Positions 21,684 through 33,557 of a stretch of 64,000 nt of DNA are shown here, piece after piece (the first letter of the stretch is position 1; each line of letters begins with the position of its first letter). The stretch spans positions 1,414,494 to 1,478,493 of the forward strand of contig JAJEKV010000047.1 of assembly GCA_021234155.1 (NCBI GenBank). Reading direction: 5' to 3'. This DNA is from Isoetes taiwanensis. Lineage: Eukaryota > Streptophyta > Lycopodiopsida > Isoetales > Isoetaceae. The notes below the pieces were generated by a model that did no database searches, was not told the DNA's origin, and saw only the letters and a list, made by a program, of their open reading frames with translations. A program made the position numbers and the translations under genes.

Positions 21684-24600
21684 AATCTCTAAGAAGGTAC
21701 TGTCTCCTGTCCATGGATTTTTTTTTTTTGGTGTTAGTTTTTGCAACTTAAAAAATATTCTGCTTATTTTTTGTAGCAGTTTGTCTTAGAGCATGAGAAT
21801 TGTAGTTTTTTTTTTAGCATTTGTTGCAACTTGTTTTTGTAGAGTATTCAAAGGAGTTGTTTATGTCTTAGCATTAGAAGCTGGTAGTTGCAACTTTTTT
21901 TAACCCAAGAGCATGGATTATTTTGTAGTTTCTAACTTCTCTCGAGATCGGTTTTTTCTTGAGCACCAGAAGTTAGTTTTAAAGAAGTTTAGCAAGGGTT
22001 CATCAAAAGTTAGTCCATGCAAAGTTGTATTTTCTAGAGTATGGGTTTTTTCTTTTAATTGTAACCAGTTTTGTTGTGTTCTGTAGGTGTGCACGATCCT
22101 GCCCTAAACAGAATGTTTTCTTGTTTCTATATATGGCTTTATATTTTCTAAAACCAGTCGTTTGTGCTCTCTATCGAAGTAGCTAAGCTTTATACTTACA
22201 TAAATAAATGCTACTTTTTTATCTGTAAGTGATCCTACAAGATAATTCATGTTTGAGCTTTTACTTACAAAGTAATATTGTGGTTTATTAGTTTGTACTG
22301 TCTTTAAGTTGATGCTGTATTTAGTTCTGGGTTTTTAATTGTCATGAAATTGGGATTGAAAATATTGAGCTTGTGTAGTAAGGAGTAAAGAATGCTCATA
22401 TCACAGCTGTAGTTTGGCTTTATAGACTTTGGACGATCATTTTTTACACATGCTTAGTCGATGTAGTATGCGTTTTGCTGTCAAGAGAATGTTGTAAAGG
22501 TGGTACCAATAGTTGGCTTGCACTACATGTTATTAAGGGAGGGATAAACCGCCGGCGTCATTGTGTCATGCCAAAAATGAATGGGTGTTTTGCAGCCTGT
22601 GAGATTTCAGTTGGTCCAGTCGTTTATGTGCTTGCTGCATAATTTACGGTAGTGAAATTGATTATGCCATTCTGTAATGTTGGTTGGCCTCAGGATCCGA
22701 AACTTTGAGCAGGAAAATTAAGCTTTTCACCCTAGTCAGTCTTTTAAATTTAAGCCTTCATTTAAAAATTTGAGGGGCTCTTGTGGCTGCGATTTCAACT
22801 TTTTTTTTAACTTGCAAGTGCAGAACTGGGACACAACCAGGGACGGATTTATTGCGTCTACCTGGAAATCTGGGTCCAGGTCAAAAACCTCAGCGTTAAG
22901 AAATGTTTGGTTGAGGCGCCCATAGGAACGTGCACCCTTATCTGGAAACTTTGAGGAGGAAGATCCATGGGAAAGCACCCTAATTGTTTTTTAAAACTTG
23001 AGCAGAAGAGCGTACATAGAAGGGCGGATTCTAGCAGTTACTACTTGTTTGGAAATCTCCCAGCAAAGGTTATTTGTCCAGTGATGGAATGGCCATCACC
23101 ACCAGAGAAAATGAACTGAGCAACAAAAATAAATCTAGGAGCTCTCAGTTAACAATAGTAGTAAAAGCCTTTGAAAGTTGCTCTTGGCTGGGTTAAGTAA
23201 TTATTAAACCAATTCTGCACTGTCTGGAAACATTGAACTGCAATGAAAACATCTGGAAACATTAAACTGCAATGAAAACATTAAGAAAAAGAACAAATGC
23301 GGATTGTAGCAGCTGCTACTGCAGGGATGGGTTGACCATTACCAAAGAAAAACTATCCAGCAACCAAGCAAATAAAATAAATCCAAAAAGTTCTTAGTGA
23401 ACGCCGGGTAGTCTTATTCCTCTATCTTACTCGAGCTACCCTACTTGCGCTACTTGCTATTTTGTTAATACAATACAAGTATTTGTCGCAGCTGCCGCTG
23501 CATTGTGCTTTTTAATTTGTATCTTGAGAAGTTATACCGAATATGATATTGACAATAAGAAAAGAACATATATGGAATGGCATATATACAATATAAAGTG
23601 ACTCGTATCCTCAAATTTATGCAAAATATTTCAATTTTACATAGAATAAAAATTAGAATAATGTATTACAACCACTCTCAACTAATAATATACTTTTGCA
23701 TCTCCATGATTAGAAGCAAGCTGTTTTACGGTTTTACTTTATTGAGAAATTCATCTCCATACCAAGTACCTTTGCATAATATATTTGACTGAAGATTTTG
23801 AAAGGAGCATTTGAAGCAGGGCAAATCGAAATTTGTTTCAAAGAATAACAAAATGCACAGTCACTTCGCAGGTGCAATTTGCAGAATTGGAGCATCCTGT
23901 CGATTGTGCTGGTGCCGATTGTGACAGTCAATACAAAAGTTTTAGATTTTTAAGAGCTTCTGATCAATCAAGCTCAGGATTTTGTAATTTGGTCAAAAAT
24001 TAGTCCTTCAAATCCTTTTGACGAAACCAGCTTAAAGGTGGAGACAAAATCCATGTTGTTGGCACATAAGCCCTCCATTTTTCTAAGCCGATACTTCACC
24101 ATAGCTTCGGCAAATCTGCAAGTGCGGCATAAATTTCCTCCCTTTCAACTGCAGAGTATGATCAGCATCACGTGATCCTAATTTGGCTGCAGAAAGATTG
24201 CTACCTCCCTTAAGTTAAAAGTTCCTGGTTTTTACTGATTCATGACTTTCAGATGTTTGCAAACACACATGCTCCTATGCAAGATCCAATGCAAATATCC
24301 AACAATCAGAATTTTGCTCCTCCTCACACCCCGTTAAATTATAAAAACCAGATGTATGCTATGTGCACGCTTCCATCACCAGTACCAGGTAATTACATGG
24401 TTCTTTTGGTAATATGTTTTTGGTTTCTATGTTAACCTCATGGCGAGGCCAGTACCATCTGACGCTGCATCATTTTCCAGAACCGATGAATCCTTCGAGG
24501 AGTGAGACTGTAGTAGAACATGACCAGCAAGTTGAGTCTTACCATGCATGTGCTTTCTACTTTAGCGATACCTTCCTTGCAGCGGTTGTATTTCTGCTTT

Positions 24601-26240
24601 CTGCATCTTTTCCCTGCAAGTTCCTATTTGGAGATATCTCAGCTCCACGAAATACAACAAAATAGCTAGATGCAGATCATCTTTGCGAAACATGTGAAAC
24701 AGTCAAACAGACAGATTCGGACAACATCACACAAAGATGCCCACACAGATTGTTACCAAATCTTTCAGCGCAAGGACATTGGGCCAAAGCCATATCAGGA
24801 AATAAGACGAACAGCGAAGAATAACACTGCCACACCGAGACGTATATTTGCTTATCCCCTGTTACGCCTCAGGAATGCTTATGTCTAAATGCTTAGAGGA
24901 ATTTTAAGTGCTCTCTCAAATCAATTCAATCACTCCCTAGAAAAAACCGAGCATGTACCTTATGATTCTATCTTAGAAAAGGGACGTAGACACATAAATG
25001 ATAGGGATTTCTATCCTCAGCAGACCATAACCATTCTCAAGACTTACCTTATCAACACGGCTCTTCAAATCCCAGAGAACTCTAGAGTGCCGACATGGAA
25101 TAGACTTGGTTCTTGGAGCGCCTGCCCTACCCTCTAGTTCTGTACTTACAATTCCTCAAACGTCCGCCTGCCAAAAAAGATCTCCAGTGATCCACTCAAA
25201 GCCCGCTCTCGATTCCTGCTTTGCATGGGCTTAGGGCTCCACCCTACTTTTATAATACTGAAAAGAATCATCGCGAAGTTTCCACAATCGTCCAGGGCTC
25301 TCCAGCCCACTTAATAATCCAGAGCATTCGAGGCCATTCGAGGCTCTTCCTGTCATGTGACTTGACTGAAGTTTCCAGAAAGTCCGATATCTTTCTTAAA
25401 ATTCTTGGGCGAAAGTTCTAGAAAGAGCTATCTCCTCCCAAATTTTCTTGTGTTGACACGTATTCAATTAAGATCATAATTTTCTATAAAAAATACATAC
25501 ACGTAAGCTGCCCCCTTACCTTCCAGATTAGAATTATATATTAGAGATAAAAAACAAGGGTCGTCCAACAAAGCCATTGAGTCTCAACAAAAAATTAGGG
25601 CCATACACGTGGCAAACAGGGGAGAACGCCCTGTGCATGATTGCAGCGAATGGAAAGCGAACAGAGAAGCGAGTTGAGAATCGGTGCAAAAGATTGAGAA
25701 GTGAACAGAGAATCGGTGCAAAGGATTTATGACTGCTTCATGTAATCTGATGACAGACGCAAACCTCCAAAGTTATGCTTCGGTCTCCGAAGCTCCCATG
25801 GTTGCAATGGATGAAAAATAATAGCAATACCGTCTCATACAATGCCAATAACTGAGCAAGAAACCCCTTGCCAGAGATGACCCCTCCAAGTAAAGAGACC
25901 CACTGAACAGAACAGAAAACCCTACATAACTTAGAAGCCTCTTGTGTTTTTTAATCCAATTCTGCCTCAGATTTTGCAGCGATTTCTAATGCAGGAGGAC
26001 AATTACTAGCGGACTGCTCCTTCCCGACCAAGCTCTTAAAAGAAGTCACGAAATTCCTTTAATTAAGTAGAACTTAAAATAGAAACTCCCACAGAAACGG
26101 ATCATGCCTCCAAGGCTCCAACAACATGCAAATTCGACGGACATGAGTTTTTCCCAAAAAAAAAAAGCCCTTAGGCCGTCCCGATTCCCGAATATGAGTT
26201 GGGAAACCTACTTCCAAAGTAAGTTCTTCGTCAACAATGA
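21684..26240. other. 3' flank of ubiquitin and long non-coding stretch
   Basis: 21684-22600 is T-rich and probably contains the ubiquitin 3' UTR. Beyond that no gene is identified. A short dispersed repeat occurs at 23205-23285 (CTGGAAACATTGAACTGCAATG, doubled), with relatives at 29381-29532. At 24253-24390 an open stretch (MFANTHAPMQDPMQ to LPSPVPG) ends at a GT and could be an exon relic. Frames at 24670-25137 are open but match nothing I know. Confidence 0.4.
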
Positions 26241-26245
26241 GTAGA

Positions 26246-26325
26246 GTTGTGTAGTCTTATTCCAAAGAAAAAATATCCAGCAACAATTGTGTAGTCTTAT
26301 TCTAAAGAAAAAATATCCAGCAACA
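26246..26325 (+). repeat. Direct tandem duplication, 40-bp unit, two copies
   Basis: TTGTGTAGTCTTATTC plus AAAGAAAAAATATCCAGCAA is present twice, at 26246-26285 and 26286-26325, with one or two changes. A fragment of the same phrase occurs at about 29371 (GAGTTGTGTAGTCTTATT). These bracket the transposase gene and may be part of that element's ends. Confidence 0.7.
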
Positions 26326-26679
26326 GAAGGTGGGCTAACCCGCTGCGGAAGTACCATATACCCTATGGTACCAGAGTACCCTTACCTCGCTGTCCCACTC
26401 GCCCTCCCAATGCGTGTGGCAAGTGAGGCTCGTTCGTCACCCTTGAACCTACGCTGCCACGTACCAGGGACCCATCCTTCGCGCACCAGAGTACCCCCCA
26501 TCGTGGCCATCCCGAGGCATGATTCAATGCTAGGGGCTGGAATTGGTGGGAGCCATAATCCCCTCAAACGAGATGGATTATCAAGATTACCCAGCTGGCT
26601 CGAGCAATTCCATCAACAATTTCTCATTCCGGCCAAGAATCAAGCATGTCCCCTGTTTTCGCTGCACACTGGAGCGATG

Positions 26680-29195
26680 GTGTCGACTAGGGCCCGACCA
26701 TAGATCGATGCCACAGTTCCAAGCACTGGCAGACCAACGGCAGCGACTAGCAAACGGGTTTGTGCATCCAAAGCCAAGAAGAAAGGGGCATCAGCTAGCG
26801 GATCTGCACCTACAGTGCCAAGGAGACCAACAAAGCGAGGACAATGGATGGAAGAAGAGATGTCGACAGCACTCGACGAGGTAAGTGAGAATGGAATTTC
26901 AATTAGAGAGGCATCTAGACGGTCATGTATACCAGAGTCGTCTATCAGGGATTGACTGTATGGGCCGACACCAGCCCAAGAGAAGGAATTGGTTGATTGG
27001 GCAATAGGCAGGGCAGAACAGGGTATGGGCGTGACTCTGGCTGTTGTAAAGGAGCATGCAGCCGAGATGGCGAGGGAGGGTTATTCAGCCTTTGATGGTG
27101 TGCCAGAGAGCAAATGGTGGAAGCTTTTCAAGCAAAGGCACCCTGAGATCTCCATTAGGAGTGCCGAAACATTGGAGGTTTCACGTGCCCGGGCAATGAA
27201 TCAAGCCAACTTGGATGGCTTCTACACAGGGCTGAAAGAAGTATATGATGAGTTCAGCTTCCCCCCCTCAAGAATTTGGAATGCAGACGAGACAGGGATC
27301 CAAGCTGGGAAAGTAAAGGGTTTGAGGATAATTGTCAGGAAATGGGAGAATAGGGTTAGCGAGCTAGTTATGAATACAAGGGAATGGGTGACTATTTTAG
27401 TGTGTGTCAATGCAGAAGGGTTCAAGCTGCTTAATCTCTATATTTTCCAGGGTACAAGGATGAGGCAAGACAACATAGCAAGGTGTGAAGAGGGAGCAAT
27501 TCAGGCAGTGCAGCAATCAGCTTGGATAACCACTAAATTGTTTAAGTCATAGCTATCTCATTTTCAGTCTAGAGTCCCTGGAGGGGTGTCACATGATCGA
27601 CCTCATCTCATACTGCTGAATGGCCATGGTAGCCATGTGGAACTGGATGTCATCCTCGCTGCCAAAGAGATGGGTATACATTTTGCCCTACTACCTGCTC
27701 ACACATCGCATAGGCTACAACCACTAGATGTATCTTGCTTTGCACTATTCAAAGCTGCATTCAAAAGACTAAGGGCAGACTATATGATGAGGAAGGGTTG
27801 GACTGAACCAAAGAGATAGACATAGCTGAACTCATTTCCCAGGCCATTGCAGCTGGTCTAACAGTGTCCAACATAAAGGCAAGTTTTATGGCAACTGGAA
27901 TATGGCCATTTAACCCAACAAAAGTGGTTCCTGGAAGGGAAGGGTCAAGGTTTGCAAGGGAAGACGTGTATGTGCCTGCACCACCCATTGGACAACCATC
28001 AACTGAGGTTGTAGATGAACATGAGAATGTTGTACCTAATGTCTTGCATGAGAATGTTTTACCTAATGTCTTGCATGAACCATTGGAACAATTCGAGGGC
28101 TGTGTACAGGGCATGGATATGGAAACCAATGCTGTAGAGGGCTACAACATGCAAGAAGTGGATCTACAATGGGAAGAGCATGTCCAGGCATCACGTGAAC
28201 ATGCTGGTGCTACACATGGGACTATGCAGCAGGTCCTCCTCCACCAGCCTGTAGGAAATGATTGTGGCCAAACCTCACAGGTCCAAGCAGACCCAAGTAC
28301 ACAAGGGACATCCTCGAGAAGGAGAGGCATTGCTCCTAATCTGCATGGTAGAGTTCATATCAGCAGTGACGGCTTCTTCCAAGCTCTTGCCGCAGAGAAG
28401 ACAAGAAGGGAAGAGGCTGAAAGGCTTAAGAGGGAGCAGGTAGCCCTCAAGAAGATTGAGGCAGCAAAGAGGAGAGTAGAGAAAGAGGAGGCCAGCAGAA
28501 GGGTTGCTGCAAACAGGGCATAAAGGGAGAGTAGAAAGCAAGCAGAGGCCTTGTATGAGGCCTCCACTAAGAGGCTGAAGGATTTCATGTATCCAGCTGG
28601 CCAATCAAGTGTTCGGGCTGTATTTGGTTGCCAAAGACCACTGAACGAGGCTGCAAAGCAAAGGAAGCTGGCTGTTAGGCTCAGGCTGAAAGGCAAACAG
28701 GGTTTAAGCCCTACTCATTGTAGTGCACCTAGACATAATGTGGATGAGGATAATTATGAGGCCTATGTTTCGAGCAGCCAACCAAACAACCTACTAGAGA
28801 TACAAGATATGGAGTGTAGTCTCGAAGACACTCACTTATGTGAGGGAGACGAGGTCAACCCTCAGTCAATCAGCATAGAGGGGTGTATTCCTTTGGTCAG
28901 ACCTACAACAAACAAGGTAAGCAACATTAGGAGCCCCTTGAAGAGATGGGATCTTGCCAGTAGTCAAAGACAGTTCAGTCCTCTTGCACGCTCCTTGAGG
29001 ATGGACACACAAGGTTGGATTAAATATGCTGCAGCCAACACAGGGCCAGGAAATGAAGGTGTGCCTGCAATTGACAAGGCCAAGCACATTAGGGAGATGG
29101 CTGAAATAGGGGTAGATGCCCAAGCCCTTGCAACAGCACGTGGCATGGATGAGGGTTTCTTTAGGGTTTGGAGAACAGACATGGCAGAGGTATAA
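26680..29195 (+). pseudogene. CENP-B/pogo-type (DDE_1) transposase with coiled-coil tail, several stops
   Basis: Possible start ATG 26680 (MVSTRARP, then TAG). In the same frame come a Psq/CENP-B N-terminal helix-turn-helix (KRGQWMEEEMSTALDEVSEN to SIRD, TGA at 26953, LYG), then the second DNA-binding domain (KELVDWAIGRAEQG, SKWWKLFKQRHPEI). The DDE core follows: IWNADETGIQAGK (first Asp), HLILLNGHGSHVELD (second site, Asn where Asp is usual), and HTSHRLQPLDVSCFALFK. Stops at 27550 and 27817 break this frame. After a shift near 27820-27860 it reads SNIKASFMATGIWPFN, the usual end of the domain. A Glu/Arg/Lys-rich coiled coil (28380-28520), a TAA at 28521 and a further frame to 29195 follow. 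It resembles pogo elements of the Tc1/mariner superfamily and cannot be active as read. Terminal inverted repeats were not found. Confidence 0.85.
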
Positions 29196-29380
29196 CTCTT
29201 TTTATATACAATACATTCAATATAGCATTTGGTAACACTTCTGATTAGGTATCCAATGACACTTGGATTGATGCCATTGGACCATTTTTTGACAATTTAA
29301 TGGGTGCACACCTCTTAAGTGCGCGGAACATGGCAACCCCACCCTAGTCAACATGGGGTAGAGTTGTGTAGTCTTATTAA

Positions 29381-29532
29381 AGCCAATTCGGCACTGTGGG
29401 GAAACACTGAAATGCAATGAAAACATTGAGAGAGGAGTAGATTTAGATTAATTATAAAGCCAATCCGGCACTGTGGGGAAACATTGAAATGCAATGAAAA
29501 CATTGAGAAAGGAGTAGATTTAGATTAATTAT
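29381..29532 (+). repeat. Direct tandem duplication, 77-bp unit
   Basis: AGCCAATTCGGCACTGTGGGGAA to GGAGTAGATTTAGATTAATTAT occurs twice in a row (29381-29457 and 29458-29532) with few changes. A diverged relative is at 23205-23290, so this is a dispersed family. Confidence 0.75.
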
Positions 29533-29593
29533 GTGATTGCTCTGGCCTCTTCCAAGTAGTTTGAACATGTTCTTGCTGTCATCAATGCCGCAG

Positions 29594-29880
29594 CTCGAGG
29601 TCAGCCCTTTGCCACCTAAGGATGAAGAAGAAAATACAGAGGTTGAGGTAAAGTAATATGACTGTTGTGCTATGTCTGATAATAGGACTAACAAAGATGA
29701 CAATCTGCTTGTAATAAATAGTGCAGTTGAGAAGGTTTGGCAACTCGAGGTTGGCCCTTTGCCACAGAAGGATGAAGAAGAAAATACAGAGGTTCAGGTA
29801 AACTATTATGACTGTTGTGCTATGTTTGATAATAGGAGTAACAAAGATGCCAATCTGCTTGTAATAGTAAAGTATTATAA
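29594..29880 (+). repeat. Tandem duplication, about 150-bp unit
   Basis: CTCGAGGT(C/T)(A/G)GCCCTTTGCCAC to CAATCTGCTTGTAATA is repeated at 29594-29743 and 29744-29880. One frame is open through the second unit (AVEKVWQLEVGPLPQKDEEE, then NYYDCCAMFDN). The acidic segment could be a duplicated exon relic of the downstream glycosyltransferase, but I cannot show this. Confidence 0.65.
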
Positions 29881-29940
29881 TTGTTATTCTATTTCTGATA
29901 ATAAGACTAAATACGTGGCTTTTGCAATTCATCTAGAAGT

Positions 29941-30018
29941 TACGAATTTAATAGGCCTCGAAATGGACTGGATGATGTTTGCTTCTTTCAGTCCATTTCG
30001 AGGCCTACTAAATTCGTA
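29941..30018 (-). repeat. Near-perfect hairpin: 30-bp stem, 18-nt loop
   Basis: The left arm 29941-29970 and right arm 29989-30018 are reverse complements except at one position. A - strand transcript would pair there as G-U, so that strand folds without a mismatch. The size and arms are like a plant microRNA precursor or a short foldback element. The 18-nt loop is 29971-29988. Confidence 0.75.
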
Positions 30019-30153
30019 TCTTCCATACTCTGGAGCTCTAAAGGCCGCCGATTCCAACTTGTAAGCAAGTGAAACTTCATTTATTCTTTAGGAATTGCTC
30101 TACTGTTGCTTTAAAATGATTGAGCACACTGCATTGCAAAGATCTTTATATTC

Positions 30154-30170
30154 CATTATTTTTTAGTGCT
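30154..30170 (+). repeat. Left target-site duplication of the LINE
   Basis: CATTATTTTTTAGTGCT, followed at once by the poly-T that is the LINE poly(A) tail in reverse. It matches 34828-34844 at 16 of 17 bases. Confidence 0.85.
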
Positions 30171-30366
30171 TTTTTTTTTTGAAGGACTTGAGCCTTTATT
30201 ATCCAGAGAAAGTTACAGAGTATAATGGGGACTAATAACTCAGTGGAGAGAATGTCCACCAGAGCAAAACCACCCCACTCAAATACAACATCTAAACAAT
30301 ATGAAGAGCAAGCAAAAACTCATAAGTAAGTATGAATCTGAAGATAGTGCTCCCAAATACGGCTCT

Positions 30367-33300
30367 TCACCTCATTAGCAATTGATGAGCACCTGAATGC
30401 TTTGACAATTGTTGTTGGGCATCAAGAAGGACCCGTGCATCCGAACAAGCAAGACCTTTGAATATGAGAAGATTCCTTCTTTTCCAAATGGACCAGATGA
30501 TCCATGCAGAAGCCAAATGAAAGGCCCTTTTTGCCAAATTATCCCAGCTACTTGGATAAACATATGCACACCTGTTGCTCTCCATCGACGCTGCGTCAAT
30601 GGGTGGACTGAAGCAACCAGAGGACCACCATCCAATGGACTCCACCAACAACTTGCGGCCATGCTAGTGTGCAAGATGGTGAAAATGAAACAGAGATTGT
30701 ACAGTCTCCCATGCAACTAGCAATCCTCTAAGAAATGGGGATGCATTAGGGTATGCCGCCAAGGGATAGAACAGAGCCTGTGGGAAAAGTGGCCTAAGAG
30801 ACCGAGACCTAAAAGAAATGCACATTTGCGTAGACTGATAAACAAAGGGGAACCCGGGGACTCATCCACATTATTCAAATTCTCCAAATGAACTTAGAAA
30901 TCATCACCTTGCTCTGCAAAAGAAAATTAATCATTCCAAGGCCACCAAAATGTTTTGGCAACATGCACTTTTCCCAACCGACTTTGACAACAAAGCACCC
31001 TCCTCTCGTTTCCCCCCGTGATGAAGTTCCCGACAACCCCGACGAAGTTGTATCTTTGACCGTGGAGCCAACATGAACGGCCATATACACATGAGTGTTG
31101 CTTAAAACCGACTTAGCCACAACAATTGCTCGCCATGGAAAGCTTATTTGTGGACCACCAAAAAGGTGCTTTTACAAGCCCTTAATCATCGCCTCCCACG
31201 ATCTCCTCGATGAGATATGAACACCTACAGGGATACCGAGAAGTTTGGTTGCTTTTACCATGGGGAAGGATCTTCCATGGAAAGGTAGCTACACATGGTG
31301 GAACTGAGAGTCCAAAGCCCATAGTGCTGTACACTTCTCGCCAACCCACAAAATACCGAGATGCTAGGGAAAAAGGAATCCAACAAGAAAATGGCATTCT
31401 GCAAATTTTGCTCATCCGCCTCGTAAAAGGAAAGTGTCATCCGCGATATTGATTACAGATCTCCTGCGACCCATTGTTCATAGGAAGTCCATGCAAGATT
31501 CCTCCTCCTGCGGCAAAGAGAGAAGACTCAGGCAAGAACCTCAGCCACAATCAGAATAACAATGGAGCTAAAGGGCAGCCCCGACGGATACCACCCACCG
31601 AAAGAATGCCGAGGGTTCCCTTGAAGAGAATAGAAGAGCGAAAGCGTAATAATGAAGCCTCATGACATCACTTTGAATTGTGCACCAAAACCAAAGCGTA
31701 AGAGACATTTCTCTAAGAAGGCCCAGTCAACATCGCCATATGCTTTTGCAAAGTCTAGCTTCAAATATACAATTTCATGGCCCCAAGTCGAGCCCAATAA
31801 ATACCTTCATAGGCGCAGCCTACATTGTTTAATATGCATCGCCGTGGGCCGAAATCCCTCGACCGGTAGAGGATATAGAATCACAAAAGAATATCCTCGA
31901 AGCTTTTGTGCATAAGATTTGGCAAAAATCTTGTACACGTAAGATAGTAAGGTGATAGGGCCAATCCAAATTGTTGAAGGTTCCTTGCACTTAGGAATAA
32001 GAGAAATGCAGCCCGAAGTTGAGAATTTTGTCTAGACGCCTTTGCCTCTTGAAATCGAAATGCATCGTACACATCATCGCCAACACAATCCCATAACTCC
32101 CGAAAAGAACTCCACGTAAATACCATCAATTCTGTGACACTTTCCTTTCTTCAAAAGGAAGGTAGCATCCGCAAATCATTCACCGTAATCTCGCTTCTAG
32201 AGTAGCTCTTTGTTCTTCGATATAATAGGATGTATCTTTGCCAAGAATGCCTCCCGAAAAATCTGATTGGAAGGGAAGACGACGAAAAAGAAAAAGGAAG
32301 AAAAGTGACCATGCGCAGAAAAGAACTTAAGTTGTTGAGGATCGAGATGAGAGGCCCATCTTGAACTTGAGAGACACCATCGCAAGCTTGTCTCCTAATT
32401 CTTGCAGCTCTAAAAAAAGAAGCCCGTGCAACGATACCCTCTTTGAACCATTGCAAGCCCGCTTAACTCGAAAGCGTGATGAACTTGCCGAAGCTTCCAT
32501 CCGCCTAACGTTGGCCAAAATCTGCTTCTCCCTGGCGGGCATCCGATGGTACAACAGACTGCAAGCCACTAATTGTTGGTACAGAGCAATCAAAATCCCT
32601 CGACAGCGAAGCTTCGGCCGACGACCCCAATTCTTAGCTAAGGACTTCACAAAGCAGCCTAGAGCATCAACAATCCCAGCCATTCCTTTCCTTCTCACAA
32701 ATGCAGAGGGACCAGGTTTGCTTGCATCCATCTTTAAACTCCTCATCCTTCAAGTATAAAGTGTTTAACTTGAAATAAGTCTTGGTCCCGCTATGCCCCA
32801 TCCCGAGAACAAGAGAAATATATGGATTGTGATCCTGAAATAGAGTCGCCAAGCATGTTTTGGCGAGAGAAATTATGCAAATATGTAGCCGCCAATGCAT
32901 TATAATAGCCCCCGCCATGACGTGCATATGCTCTACCACCCCCAAGCCAGCCATTGCACCAAGTGAAGGTTCCATCGCCATCCACCTCTACCAAGCCACA
33001 TTCATGTATCAAAGCGGCCGCCATTGTTCACATTCAAAGCGTTGAATGACTTCGATCCTCTCACAAGACCGATCAACTTCCAACTCCACCATATTGAAGT
33101 CACCCACCAAAGAACCATGCAACATGAGCCCCGGGCCGAACTAGTTTGGATCTCAAAGCAGCCCAGAGTGCACCTCTCTGACGAGGTCTATTGTGTGCAT
33201 ACACATTCACTAGTCCCCACTCTTGACCCTTATCGAACCACTTGATAATGATCCAACGACCAAATCTGACAGCATGACTGAATGTGACTGCTATATCATG

Positions 33301-33557
33301 TCTCCATCTTTGAAGAACCCCCGCTTTTGCCGAAGTCTGCCGTGACCACCAAGACGTTATATTTCCTACCGATCACGTAAGCTACCTTTTGCACATCCTC
33401 TTTTTTTGCACTTGTGCTCTTGTAGACAATAGAAATCTGAATTCATTCTAACAAGAGCCATGGAAAGTCTGCTCCTTTTAGTTGGGGAGGAAGCAACACC
33501 CCGAACATTCCAAGAAACCAGCTTCATAATGCAGGGGGGTCTGGTGTCCAAATCCAT
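30367..33557 (-). pseudogene. LINE ORF2: endonuclease, reverse transcriptase, C-terminal region
   Basis: The - strand start MKLVSWNVRGVASSPTKRS (about 33525) is the first motif of an APE-type endonuclease; VNVYAHN and FTWCNGW are further motifs in other frames. The RT is split over frames, with LDFAKAYGDVDW near 31760 and the catalytic INIADDTFLL (about 31445, an ADD box). The thumb and tail show FGGLGMINFLLQSKVMISKF (about 30890-30960) and WIIWSIWKRRNLLIFKG (about 30440-30500), common to plant LINE ends. ORF2 would nick the target and copy LINE RNA there. It is heavily mutated. Confidence 0.85.

Noticed and set aside
24253-25137. Host gene with exons
   Set aside because: Open frames exist, but no domain, consistent splice sites or repeated support.
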